A stretch of 64,000 nt of DNA from Pseudanabaena sp. (lineage in GTDB: Bacteria > Cyanobacteriota > Cyanobacteriia > Pseudanabaenales > Pseudanabaenaceae). Within the stretch, counting starts at the first letter, position 1. Every line of letters starts with the position of its first letter. Positions 56,093 to 64,000 of the stretch are shown one piece after another. The position numbers and the translations under genes are program-made. The stretch spans positions 1-64,000 of the forward strand of contig QBMK01000011.1 of assembly GCA_003249035.1 (NCBI GenBank), read 5' to 3'. The notes beneath the pieces were generated by a model. That model was given only the letters and a program-made list of their open reading frames with translations. It did no database searches and was not told where the DNA came from.

Positions 56093-56133
56093 CGAGGGTT
56101 GGTACAACTGTTACTAGCCCTTCATTTTTTGGA
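56093..56133 (+). terminator. Terminator after the VOC gene
   Basis: AGGGTTGGTAC and GTTACTAGCCCT can pair with G-U pairs, followed by TCATTTTTTGG. Confidence 0.55.
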
Positions 56134-56345
56134 GATTATCAGCGAAATGATTAAGTGATTCCGCTACAAGTCAACTTCAATATTTCACTCAAATCTTATC
56201 TCGTGTTGCGATTTCAACTACGGGAAGGGGATCTGCGAGTCCAAAAAGTGGAAATGTCAAAGTTAGTCTGGAGGTTACAGCGATATCTTTAGCCAATCGG
56301 AAAATATTGTTTCATCATCGACAGGCTCTATGGGTCTAGCTAGTG
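56134..56345. other. Gene-free spacer with a short open frame of unclear meaning
   Basis: From about 56149 to 56333 a plus-strand frame of some 60 codons is open (with SRVAISTTGRGSASPKSG, then VKVSLEVTAISLANRK). It lacks a convincing start and ribosome site. It may be a coding remnant; nothing else is seen in the 367-base gap 56052-56418 besides terminators. Confidence 0.3.
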
Positions 56346-56373
56346 GGCGCTAATTTAGCCACCTGAATTAGCG
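56346..56373. terminator. Hairpin terminator between convergent genes
   Basis: GCGCTAATT and AATTAGCGC are perfectly inverted, 9 bp, followed on the plus strand by ATTTTAA. It probably ends the minus-strand GTPase operon or stops plus-strand read-through. Confidence 0.65.
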
Positions 56374-56418
56374 CATTTTAAACCTATGACTTCGCCACAT
56401 AATCTTGATGACAACAGA

Positions 56419-58158
56419 CTAACTATTAGCAGATTTAGATATATCACTCAGAATTTCCTGAAATTCATTACGGAGATCGACAAGCTCACTAAAATAATGA
56501 TTTGAGCTTTTGATTTCTACCTCTTCACGCTGACGAGCTTCTAAAATTTGTTTTTCAATATCGCCAAAAAATTGTGACTCAAACTCTCTGAGTTGCTCAT
56601 TTGCTTGTTCTTCTAACTGTTTAGAAATAGAGACAAATTGACTTGTGACATTTAGGCGAGCATTAAGCAACTCTTGTTGCTGTTTCTGTTCTTCATCCAT
56701 ACCTTTTAATTCCATAAATACAGAGGCAATGCTGAGTGCTCCACCAATAAAAGGAATAGCATTGGCAACATTTTTCGCAATGTTAACAGCCCCCCAAGGT
56801 GCAAACTTAAAGCCAATGAATTTACCAACACTGTAAACAATTTGATGAGCGCTACTACCTGCCACTTGTGAGGCTGCTAAAAATCCGCTAGATCCTACAG
56901 CACCTGAATTTACTGCCAACCTTCTAATCTCGCCTCCCACATTTGTAGAAATCTTTTTAAGAACTTCAACCTGTCTTTGTAATTTGGCAGTATCAGAACT
57001 AGCAGTTACAGATTTTACAGAGATATTTTGGCTGGCTGATAATCGTGCCTCAAAAGCATTAAACAAATCACCTTGAAGTAGTTCCGTGACTGCTGTTCGA
57101 GTCGAATCTAGAGTAGCTTGAACTTCTCTTTGAATTTCTTCAGCCGCTTTTTCGCAATAGCTTTGTACTCTAACTTCTACCTGTTTTGCTTCTAATTCAA
57201 AATCTTTTTCACCGATTAAATCAGCTAGAGCCGCTCCTTCATTTACAACTGTGGCAGACAAGCGAAGCGTAATGCTTTTGACTTTAGTACGGAGACGTTC
57301 TCGATCTTGCTGGACTAGGCAGTTAAGTCGAGATAACAATTCAAAGAAAGCTGTATCTTTTACGGAATCACGCACCACGATGTTTTGAGCATCTTCTAAT
57401 TGTCTCAAAACAATACGGATCGGGGTATCAAATTTTGTCAAAGAGGCTCTACGTTCTACAAAATTATTCAGCGCATCAGTGAAAGTTGGAAAACGACTAA
57501 TTTCAGTTAAAAAACTATCTTCTTCGTCTATACCTTCACAATAATCTTTGGCATCTACAAAGCACAGAGGAAACTCATCAAGGCTATAGGGGGCGATCGC
57601 AGTTGCTAGACTCTGGCGATAATTGGCAATCTTTTGTTCTTCTTCACCTGCTTCGTCAGACATTTTGTTGACAACAAGCATCATTTTCCATCGATAGCCT
57701 TTTTCATAGGCTAAACGTTTAAAGTCTTTGGCTGTTACTTTATCAAACAGCATATAGGTAAGCGAAAAAACCAGTAAGTCGGCTTTATCAATTGCCTCAT
57801 AGGTAATTTGATCGTGATCTTGGCGATCGGTGAAAAGCCCTGGGGTATCAATTATTTGGATGCCATTCCAATCATAGACAGAGGTGATATCAGTAGCAAT
57901 GTCAGAGTCAATCCGAATGTCACGCCGTCCAGTGAGAGCAGAAATCATCGTAGATTTACCTGCGTTGTATTGACCTATAAAAGCAACTCTAATCGCTCCT
58001 TGTGCTTGGTAATCTTTTAGCTGATCGCGCAGTTTTGCACGAATAGCAGATAACTCGTCTTTTTTTGATTGGGTTAAGAGCTTGTCAAACTTGCTAAGCC
58101 CTCCTTTGATCTTGGCTCCGACTTCAGCAGCTTTAAAACCTGTATTTGCTTGAGACAT
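56419..58158 (-). CDS. Dynamin-like GTPase, second gene of a pair
   Basis: A 579-residue large GTPase. The P-loop is FIGQYNAGKSTMISAL near residue 60, then IIDTPGLFTDRQDHDQ and VVNKMSDEAG. A long helical middle and a hydrophobic segment at about 440-490 (GAVNIAKNVANAIPFIGGAL), then coiled-coil, resemble bacterial dynamins that bend or fuse membranes. It starts 10 bases after the TerB-GTPase gene. Function is inferred; membrane remodelling, stress or phage response are the main options. Confidence 0.85.
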   Translation of the reverse strand: MSQANTGFKAAEVGAKIKGGLSKFDKLLTQSKKDELSAIRAKLRDQLKDYQAQGAIRVAFIGQYNAGKSTMISALTGRRDIRIDSDIATDITSVYDWNGIQIIDTPGLFTDRQDHDQITYEAIDKADLLVFSLTYMLFDKVTAKDFKRLAYEKGYRWKMMLVVNKMSDEAGEEEQKIANYRQSLATAIAPYSLDEFPLCFVDAKDYCEGIDEEDSFLTEISRFPTFTDALNNFVERRASLTKFDTPIRIVLRQLEDAQNIVVRDSVKDTAFFELLSRLNCLVQQDRERLRTKVKSITLRLSATVVNEGAALADLIGEKDFELEAKQVEVRVQSYCEKAAEEIQREVQATLDSTRTAVTELLQGDLFNAFEARLSASQNISVKSVTASSDTAKLQRQVEVLKKISTNVGGEIRRLAVNSGAVGSSGFLAASQVAGSSAHQIVYSVGKFIGFKFAPWGAVNIAKNVANAIPFIGGALSIASVFMELKGMDEEQKQQQELLNARLNVTSQFVSISKQLEEQANEQLREFESQFFGDIEKQILEARQREEVEIKSSNHYFSELVDLRNEFQEILSDISKSANS

Positions 58159-58168
58159 AGTTCTTTAC

Positions 58169-60706
58169 CTATTTTGATTGTGTGTTTACAGTTTGAATGG
58201 TGATATCTTCTTGCAAGATTCGTTTGAGATCATCCTGCAATTTCTTGGCTATTTTGATGTTTGACTTGGTTTGAATGTTTATTGACTGTCCAAACTGTCT
58301 TTCAACTTTGAAAATGGTTTGGCTTATGCATGTATCAGTCAGAGGATTATACTGTTTCAGGCAATAATCAATAATGCGCTTGGCATAAGCACGATTCAAA
58401 TAGTTAGAAGTCCCTTGAATCTGCACTTGTGATGCCCTTAGTTCAGTAGTAATTGCTTCAACTCCCGCAATCAGTTCTTCAAAATATTGATCGATATCTC
58501 TTTCAGTTTGTCTACAAGACTTACGAAAATCATCTTTTGCCTTTTTTGTAAACTGTAGTTGTTGAGTTTCTAGTTGACTACGCAGTGAGCTTGTGATTTT
58601 AGCGGCAGCTTCTCTCCGTTTTTCGTCTTCTGACTTGAACCAACCACCAATATTACTAATAAGTGTCATTGCAGTACCAACTAATCCAACTGCAAGAGCA
58701 AAAGGGGCTAATGGAGTAAAAAACATAACACTTGATGCTATAGCTAACAGTATGCCACCTGTCCGCAGATACAGTTTTGTAGAGCCATCTGTATCATGTT
58801 TATCAAATTTGAAACTTCCACCCGACAAATCTGATACAAGCTGTAATTCTCTGCCTAATTCTTCAAGAATTTCAGAAACTTTCTTTTTAAACTCTTCACC
58901 CACTTTTTGATAGGCATTACCAATTCGCTCAGAAAAACGAATGTCTTTAAGCTTTTTCTCCCAATTTTTAATCATCGTAGGTTGGTCTGCTTTCCAATTG
59001 TCTCTAGCGAAAGATGTGACTGCATTGTTACTGACTTCCTGAAAAACTTCTCCAATTTGATTTTCTAAGTCAAGGAGAGAGTGTTGTTCTTCTGATTTGA
59101 CTTTCCCCAATACAGTCCTTCGCTTTTCTCTTAGACTTTCAAGCTGCTCTTGGTATGTTTGGGATTCTTTGGCAAGCCATTTCTGAGGCTTTTCAACAGT
59201 TCCCACCGTTGAACCTAAAAGGGTTTGCGATCGCCTAATAGTGCCATATTCGACTAGAGATACTCGAATAGAATCTAGAAAATCCTTTATTCTACTAGCT
59301 TCAAATAGTTTGTCTTTAATTTTCTCGTTTTCTGGCTCACGAGACATTTGGGCAGCCAAAAGCATAGAAGGAATGACATCGAAGTAGTTGTTAGCGTAAT
59401 GCTCTTGAGCGTAACGGCGAATCCTCTCAATGTGACCTTTAAGACTACTTTTCCCCTCTTGTGTGAATGGCTTGTTAGGATCGCTTAAAAAGTGTTGTAA
59501 ACGCCTAGAATCTCGCAGATTATTTTTGACGTTTAGGAGAATAATCAAAGGTTTTGTCTTCTCTTTGAGGCTTTTTAGAAAACTAAATTCAGTTTCTTGA
59601 ATGCTGTCATTAGTGACGACATAGCAAATAACATCAGATTCATCAATCACACTTTGAGCAACTTCTTCATCTGTTCTGCCTCCATCTTCAGGTGCGCCAA
59701 TTCCAGGAGTGTCAATAATTCGGATGTTTTTCCATTCATAAACTCGATTGTAGCGAGTTGTGCGTTGTTTCCCTACGCCAATAGCTTCCCATCCGCCACC
59801 TGTAACAATAGCGTGAAGTGTACTTTTCCCCGCTTTTGTCTTCCCCATAAAAGCAATGCTAAAGTGATTAAGCGCACGCTGTTTAGCTTTTAGAGATTCT
59901 CTTAACAGTTCGATCTCTTTGATTATTTCAGTTGTCAACGCTTTTCTAGTTTCTTCCAGTAAAGCAAAGACCTCCTTAGCACTACTGGAAGTTCCCTTTC
60001 CACTTGATTGATTCCGCACAACTGAAAGACGTTTTTGAATATTGATCTTTAGCTTGTCTAGTGATTGTAAAGTTCTATTTAGAGACAGTTCCGAAAACTG
60101 ATAATCTTCCCTAGCAATATCACCACATTGCTTGATAGCCGCATCATACTCTTCACCCGACAGCAAGATTTCTCGCTGCAATTTTTCAATTTTGCGTCCA
60201 ATATTCTCAGGAGCAATTTGTCCCAACTTCTGAACAAGCGATTTTGATAAAACAGACTCAGCCCCTTTTAGAATGACTGCACCAAGAGAGAGTTTTGATG
60301 ACTCATTCTCACTACCATCATCATTGACACAACTAGCCCTAAACTCTTCAGCAGCTTCGATAATGTCTTGTAGTTGTTGTGAACAGCCAAATATATCTGC
60401 AATTTTCTCCACCATCTCCCTTTCGAGTGGAGAGAAAAAGCCATCAACGTAAGCGATCGCTAAAACCTGTCTGATTGACTCAGATCTTTCATTGGGTTTG
60501 ATTTTCTTAGCTGCATCTTCAACAGAGATAAGATGTTTATCTTGAGAAAATATTTTCTCTGTTTCGTCAATAGTTTGTTGATTGGCATTAACTTGCTCTG
60601 CCAATTCATGCAGAGCCTTTGCCTCGTCACTATGAATCTGTTGATCGGCACATATCATATGTGCGATTAATATAAGCTTGTAATTTATTGATTCATTCGA
60701 TAACAT
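58169..60706 (-). CDS. TerB-like domain fused to a dynamin-like GTPase
   Basis: An 845-residue protein. Residues 1-125 form a TerB-like helical domain (LILIAHMICADQQIHSDEAK, IAYVDGFFSPLEREMVEKIA), with acidic pairs typical of TerB. The GTPase has GKTKAGKSTLHAIVTGG at about 287, IIDTPGIGAPEDGG and a poor G4 (LLNVKNN). A hydrophobic hairpin (LLAIASSVMFFTPLAPFALA) is near residue 660. It is first in an operon with a second GTPase. The fusion suggests a membrane-associated stress or defence machine. Confidence 0.84.
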   Translation of the reverse strand: MLSNESINYKLILIAHMICADQQIHSDEAKALHELAEQVNANQQTIDETEKIFSQDKHLISVEDAAKKIKPNERSESIRQVLAIAYVDGFFSPLEREMVEKIADIFGCSQQLQDIIEAAEEFRASCVNDDGSENESSKLSLGAVILKGAESVLSKSLVQKLGQIAPENIGRKIEKLQREILLSGEEYDAAIKQCGDIAREDYQFSELSLNRTLQSLDKLKINIQKRLSVVRNQSSGKGTSSSAKEVFALLEETRKALTTEIIKEIELLRESLKAKQRALNHFSIAFMGKTKAGKSTLHAIVTGGGWEAIGVGKQRTTRYNRVYEWKNIRIIDTPGIGAPEDGGRTDEEVAQSVIDESDVICYVVTNDSIQETEFSFLKSLKEKTKPLIILLNVKNNLRDSRRLQHFLSDPNKPFTQEGKSSLKGHIERIRRYAQEHYANNYFDVIPSMLLAAQMSREPENEKIKDKLFEASRIKDFLDSIRVSLVEYGTIRRSQTLLGSTVGTVEKPQKWLAKESQTYQEQLESLREKRRTVLGKVKSEEQHSLLDLENQIGEVFQEVSNNAVTSFARDNWKADQPTMIKNWEKKLKDIRFSERIGNAYQKVGEEFKKKVSEILEELGRELQLVSDLSGGSFKFDKHDTDGSTKLYLRTGGILLAIASSVMFFTPLAPFALAVGLVGTAMTLISNIGGWFKSEDEKRREAAAKITSSLRSQLETQQLQFTKKAKDDFRKSCRQTERDIDQYFEELIAGVEAITTELRASQVQIQGTSNYLNRAYAKRIIDYCLKQYNPLTDTCISQTIFKVERQFGQSINIQTKSNIKIAKKLQDDLKRILQEDITIQTVNTQSK

Positions 60707-60920
60707 AGTGGCAACTTGTCAATTTAAGGTATTTTACATAAAATGGTCGTAAAATATGACTTTTGTGATTATTTACTCGATAATTTATTAATTAAAACTA
60801 CTTGACCAACTATTTTCAAGAACTAACTGAATTTAGGCAGCAGATGAACTTACCTATAGATGGTAGTAAAAGCGATCGCGCTATAGTGGCAAAATTAGAA
60901 ATAGGAGTCTAGATATAACG

Positions 60921-61253
60921 ATGCTACTTCCTGCTGACACCGCGATCGCCGAAGAAAAGCTCACCAAATATCTGTTGGTGCTTCTGCCCAAAGATGACAA
61001 AGCACAATTTCTTCAGAAAGCAGGATATACCCTAGAAAATTGGCAACAGTTAGAAGCTGATTTACGATCGCAAATTTTGCCTCAACCTGCCCAATTTTTA
61101 GAAAAAACGACCTATGGGGACAAATATAAAATTGAAGCAAAACTTAAAGGTATAAATGGCAGAGAGCTTGAAGTTACTACCATTTGGATGATAAAAAATC
61201 AACAAGCAAAATTTGTTACATTAGTTCCTAAACGTTCTAGCGATCGGGAGTAA
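60921..61253 (+). CDS. DUF6883-like small protein
   Basis: A 110-residue protein starting MLLPADTAIAEEKLTKYLLV, with KDDKAQFLQKAGYT and GDKYKIEAKLKGINGRELEV. It resembles DUF6883, which often occurs with DUF4926 in cyanobacteria; a toxin role is suspected, not proved. AGGAG lies 13 bases before the ATG. The next gene starts 5 bases after its stop. Confidence 0.72.
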   Translation: MLLPADTAIAEEKLTKYLLVLLPKDDKAQFLQKAGYTLENWQQLEADLRSQILPQPAQFLEKTTYGDKYKIEAKLKGINGRELEVTTIWMIKNQQAKFVTLVPKRSSDRE

Positions 61254-61258
61254 TTATT

Positions 61259-61588
61259 ATGAAACCTAAATATCCTTTATTCTCCGAAGTCGTTTTATTA
61301 CATGACATCCCAGCCCATAATTTGAAACGTGGTTCAGTTGCGATCGTTGTAGAACAATATGCTGTAACTGAGCAACAGCAATATGGTTACAGCCTTGAAG
61401 GATTTAATGTCCCAAATGTGACAGTTGAAGTCGATGAATCTCAAATTACTTCTTTAGAGCAATGGCAAAAAGAAATGGAGATATTAGAAAAGCTTCATCG
61501 ATTAAGTGTTATAAAACTGGTTCATTTAAATGCTTATATTGAAAAATTATTAAATGAAGAACCTATCGATTTGCTAAAAGTGTCTTAG
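61259..61588 (+). CDS. DUF4926-like small protein
   Basis: A 109-residue protein: FSEVVLLHDIPAHNLKRGSV and AIVVEQYAVTEQ, then YSLEGF, match the DUF4926 barrel; the C-terminal half is helical. It follows the DUF6883-like gene as a likely two-gene operon. An antitoxin or immunity role is suspected. Confidence 0.75.
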   Translation: MKPKYPLFSEVVLLHDIPAHNLKRGSVAIVVEQYAVTEQQQYGYSLEGFNVPNVTVEVDESQITSLEQWQKEMEILEKLHRLSVIKLVHLNAYIEKLLNEEPIDLLKVS

Positions 61589-61664
61589 ATAACGTTTAGA
61601 ATGATCTCTAGTGTCCACAATAAGTATTTAAATATTGGACAGCAACGAACGAGTATTTGAAGAT

Positions 61665-62825
61665 ATGGCAACAAAGCAAGCAGCGATTTTGGTCTTGGCG
61701 GATGGTACTTGTTACCATGGTTATGCGTTTGGCGCATCTGGAACTGCAATCGGCGAAGTGGTATTTAATACTGGTATGACTGGCTATCAAGAGGTAATGA
61801 CCGATCCCAGCTACCGAGGTCAAATTGTTACTTTTACCTGTCCTGAGCTTGGAAATACAGGCGTAACCCCCGAAGATAATGAGTCCGATCACCCACAAGT
61901 GCGCGGTGTGATCGCCAGAAATATTACAGCTGTACCTAGTAACTGGCGATCGCGTCAGTCTCTGCCCGATTACCTCAAAGCGCATAATGTCGTCGGCATT
62001 GCAGGGGTTGACACTCGCGCACTTACACGCAAATTGAGATCGCTAGGCGCAATGAATGGTGGGATATCTACGGAAATTCTCGATCCTGAAGTGTTATTAG
62101 CGAAAGTAAATGCGGCTCCTTCGATGCAAGGTCAAAACCTCGCTCAAGAAGCTTCCACCGATCGCATTTATGAATGGTCAGACAAAACCTTACCTGAATG
62201 GGAATTTATCGAACCATCTCAGTTATCAGGTGAAGCGATGACTGTTGTGGCGATCGATTTCGGTGTGAAGCGCAATATCTTACGACGTTTAGCTAGCTAC
62301 GGTTGCCGCGTGATCGTCGTCCCTGCTGACACCCCAGCTGAAAAGATTCTCTCCTACAATCCAGATGGTATCTTCCTATCCAACGGGCCTGGAGATCCAG
62401 CCGCTGTTACTCAAGGCATTGAGACCGCCAAAGCTTTGCTAGCTTCTGATAAACCCATGTTTGGTATTTGCTTAGGACACCAGATTCTGGGTTTATCAAT
62501 GGGTGGCGACACCTTCAAGCTCAAGTTTGGACATCGAGGCTTAAATCAACCAGCCCAAAACCAAGCCGAAAATGCCGATCGCCGTGTCGAAATCACTAGC
62601 CAAAATCATGGCTTTGCGCTCACCGGTGAATCTTTTGATGAATCTCCCGCGATGTTAACCCATATCAACCTCAACGATCGCACCGTTGCTGGTTTAGAAC
62701 ATAAAACCTTGCCAATCTTCTCCGTGCAATATCACCCAGAAGCTAGTCCAGGGCCACATGATGCCGATTATTTATTTGAGCGTTTTGTGAACTCGATGCG
62801 CGAACACAAAAAAGTTGCGGCCTAA
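61665..62825 (+). CDS. carA: Carbamoyl-phosphate synthase small subunit
   Basis: The glutaminase subunit, 386 residues, that supplies ammonia to CarB for arginine and pyrimidine synthesis. The N-terminal domain has [20 protein letters not shown] and [16 protein letters not shown]. The class I GATase has [22 protein letters not shown] with the catalytic Cys, and [12 protein letters not shown]. The ATG at 61665 is chosen over a TTG at 61635. Confidence 0.96.
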   Translation: MATKQAAILVLADGTCYHGYAFGASGTAIGEVVFNTGMTGYQEVMTDPSYRGQIVTFTCPELGNTGVTPEDNESDHPQVRGVIARNITAVPSNWRSRQSLPDYLKAHNVVGIAGVDTRALTRKLRSLGAMNGGISTEILDPEVLLAKVNAAPSMQGQNLAQEASTDRIYEWSDKTLPEWEFIEPSQLSGEAMTVVAIDFGVKRNILRRLASYGCRVIVVPADTPAEKILSYNPDGIFLSNGPGDPAAVTQGIETAKALLASDKPMFGICLGHQILGLSMGGDTFKLKFGHRGLNQPAQNQAENADRRVEITSQNHGFALTGESFDESPAMLTHINLNDRTVAGLEHKTLPIFSVQYHPEASPGPHDADYLFERFVNSMREHKKVAA

Positions 62826-62880
62826 GACAATAGCCCTGCACTCAAGTGCGAGCTAAAAGTTGAAACGGGTTGATTTTATT

Positions 62881-62932
62881 TAGTCATCTTTAGATGACTT
62901 AAGCTTTTAGCCAAGAACTTGAGTTCTTGGCT
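62881..62932. terminator. Two hairpins after carA
   Basis: AGTCATC-TTTA-GATGACT and AGCCAAGAAC-TTGA-GTTCTTGGCT follow each other, then CTATTTGTGT. An outer GCTAAAAG/CTTTTAGC pair encloses the first. They could end the carA transcript, or be the structured end of a lost IS200/IS605-type element. Confidence 0.55.
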
Positions 62933-63036
62933 ATTTGTGTGTCTGGGGAATCGAGCATCTAAGGTGAGATGATATAAATGTTATATGGCAGAGCAAAGTG
63001 ATCGCTCTCATTTCTAATTTATTTCCAGATACAACT

Positions 63037-64000
63037 ATGCCAACCCCAGTACCCACGCTTCCCACCGACTCTGAAGGACTTTTAAAACTCTTACGCCATA
63101 AAGAAGGAACTTGGGTGCAGTGGGGAATTGCTTGCCAAATGCTACAAAAAATGGGAGAGAATTCCCTTGCAATTTTTGAAAATACGGGTTTTGAGCCAGT
63201 TCAACAAAATCAGATTGTCGTTGCTTCACAGGTCTATGCTAGCCTTCAAGCAGGAAGCGCTACCGATATCGTCCTTGCCCATTTTGAACAAAAAGGAAGT
63301 GACATTCTCAATGAGTTGCGCGTACTTAATCAGTCCGAAAGAGTAACGATGGCGACCTTTGCTCTTGAGAAGAATCTTGATGTTTTGGAAGCCAAAGATG
63401 TAGTTAAAGCGATTAAAGAAGCTTCTTCTGTGGCAAATTTGCCTGAAGGATTTACCCGACACCCTGGAGATGCAGTTGTATTACAAGTGCTGAAAGCTGC
63501 CCAAGGCAAAATCGATCCGCAAGAACGGACAAGATTGATTGCACGAGGTTTGCGTTTTGCCCATAGCGAAAAAGCGAGATCGGCGATCGAACGTCTGCTC
63601 ACTGACATGGCTAACCCCACCAAAAAGAAAGCTCCTAAGTTGCCTAACTTCCGTTACGATGCCGAGGATAGTATCCCTCGCATTTTGCCTGTCGTTGGAA
63701 CTTTACCAATGTCAATTGATCAGTTCAAAGCAGTTCCCTTTGCTGAAGAAATTGCTCCTTTTGGGATTGTTCATTCTTCAGGCGAGTCAACATGGGCAAC
63801 CCTCCCAGGATGGTTTGTAGTTCATGAAGCGGAAGATGGAGTAATCGTTTCATGTAATACAGATACTTTGCAGGCAGCGATCGCGCAAGAAGAAGTTGTT
63901 AGTACGATTCGCGATCGCGCTGAAGATGTTTTAGTACTAGTCGATCGCGCCCAACGAGATTGGGATGAGAATAGTTATTTTGCGATCGCCGATGAAAATG
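63037..64000 (+). CDS. raf1: RuBisCO accumulation factor 1, partial at the window edge
   Basis: The frame is open from ATG 63037 to the end of the window (321 codons). KLLRHKEGTWVQWGIACQML, IFENTGFEPVQQNQIVVASQ and VYASL form the N-terminal alpha domain of Raf1; PRILPVVGTLPM begins the C-terminal beta domain. Raf1 helps assemble RbcL dimers into the octamer. Normal length is about 350-360 residues, so only the last few dozen codons are missing. Confidence 0.93.
   Translation, partial: MPTPVPTLPTDSEGLLKLLRHKEGTWVQWGIACQMLQKMGENSLAIFENTGFEPVQQNQIVVASQVYASLQAGSATDIVLAHFEQKGSDILNELRVLNQSERVTMATFALEKNLDVLEAKDVVKAIKEASSVANLPEGFTRHPGDAVVLQVLKAAQGKIDPQERTRLIARGLRFAHSEKARSAIERLLTDMANPTKKKAPKLPNFRYDAEDSIPRILPVVGTLPMSIDQFKAVPFAEEIAPFGIVHSSGESTWATLPGWFVVHEAEDGVIVSCNTDTLQAAIAQEEVVSTIRDRAEDVLVLVDRAQRDWDENSYFAIADEN

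Noticed and set aside
62855-62862. GTTGAAAC, the end of many cyanobacterial CRISPR repeats
   Set aside because: It occurs singly here with no repeat-spacer pattern around it.
63035-63623. Short minus-strand frames at the right end
   Set aside because: They lie antisense to raf1, which is clearly coding on the plus strand to the window edge.

Overview
The window is chromosomal DNA of a cyanobacterium. The clearest evidence is the partial gene for the RuBisCO assembly factor Raf1 at the right edge, a threonyl-tRNA synthetase without the N-terminal TGS domain, a Kdp operon with a kinase-less KdpD, a PilJ/PilL-type chemoreceptor and CheA hybrid pair, and very frequent HIP1 octamers (GCGATCGC) in genes and spacers. 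A filamentous Pseudanabaena-like genus would fit the AT-leaning composition and the accessory content, but this is a guess. No tRNA, rRNA or CRISPR array was seen.

Layout. 1-16147 (all minus strand) is a surface-polysaccharide locus. In transcription order it holds an ABC exporter, rfbC-rfbB-rfbD-rfbA (dTDP-L-rhamnose from glucose-1-phosphate), then six GT4 and one GT2 glycosyltransferases, and a polymerase-like membrane gene cut by an ISL3-type insertion element at the window edge. The middle of the locus records an old tandem duplication of an ABC-3'-end/GT4/GT2 block. 16148-17968 holds two miniature transposable elements, pdxH and a cupin gene with an internal stop. 18122-24089 has thrS, an orphan ABC ATPase and two overlapping tandem Rieske oxygenases. 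24105-32961 (minus) has a ROCO-type LRR GTPase with a membrane tail, a DUF433/DUF5615 toxin-antitoxin pair, an L,D-transpeptidase, a CheA hybrid kinase and an MCP. 33284-36572 is murD-ftsI (peptidoglycan and division). 36911-39171 has a glutaredoxin and a NarL-type two-component pair.

39390-43938 is a defence and toxin-antitoxin island: an HNH nuclease pair, a PD-(D/E)XK-like protein, a duplicated VapBC-like module (one copy decayed), an RHH/MazF module with a frameshifted toxin, and BrnTA. Its tandem duplication has a HIP1-like sequence at the junction. 44251-50074 is kdpA-kdpB-kdpF-like-kdpC-kdpD. It is followed by a ParC/GyrA-type topoisomerase subunit (minus), an ArsB/NhaD-type transporter, larB and a VOC protein. 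56419-60706 (minus) is a two-gene operon of dynamin-like GTPases, the first with a TerB-like N-terminus. This is the best candidate here for an under-described membrane or defence system. 60921-61588 is a DUF6883/DUF4926-like pair, followed by carA and raf1.

Structure not explained by genes: (a) long, often perfect, intergenic hairpins whose stems are unrelated but whose tips mostly read GC-NNN-GC; (b) a dispersed repeat beginning ATACCAATTCACAAAA; (c) a repeat bearing HIP1 sites between TA modules; (d) five HIP1 octamers spaced exactly 69 bp apart inside the LRR coding repeats. All assignments come from reading the sequence; no database search was run.
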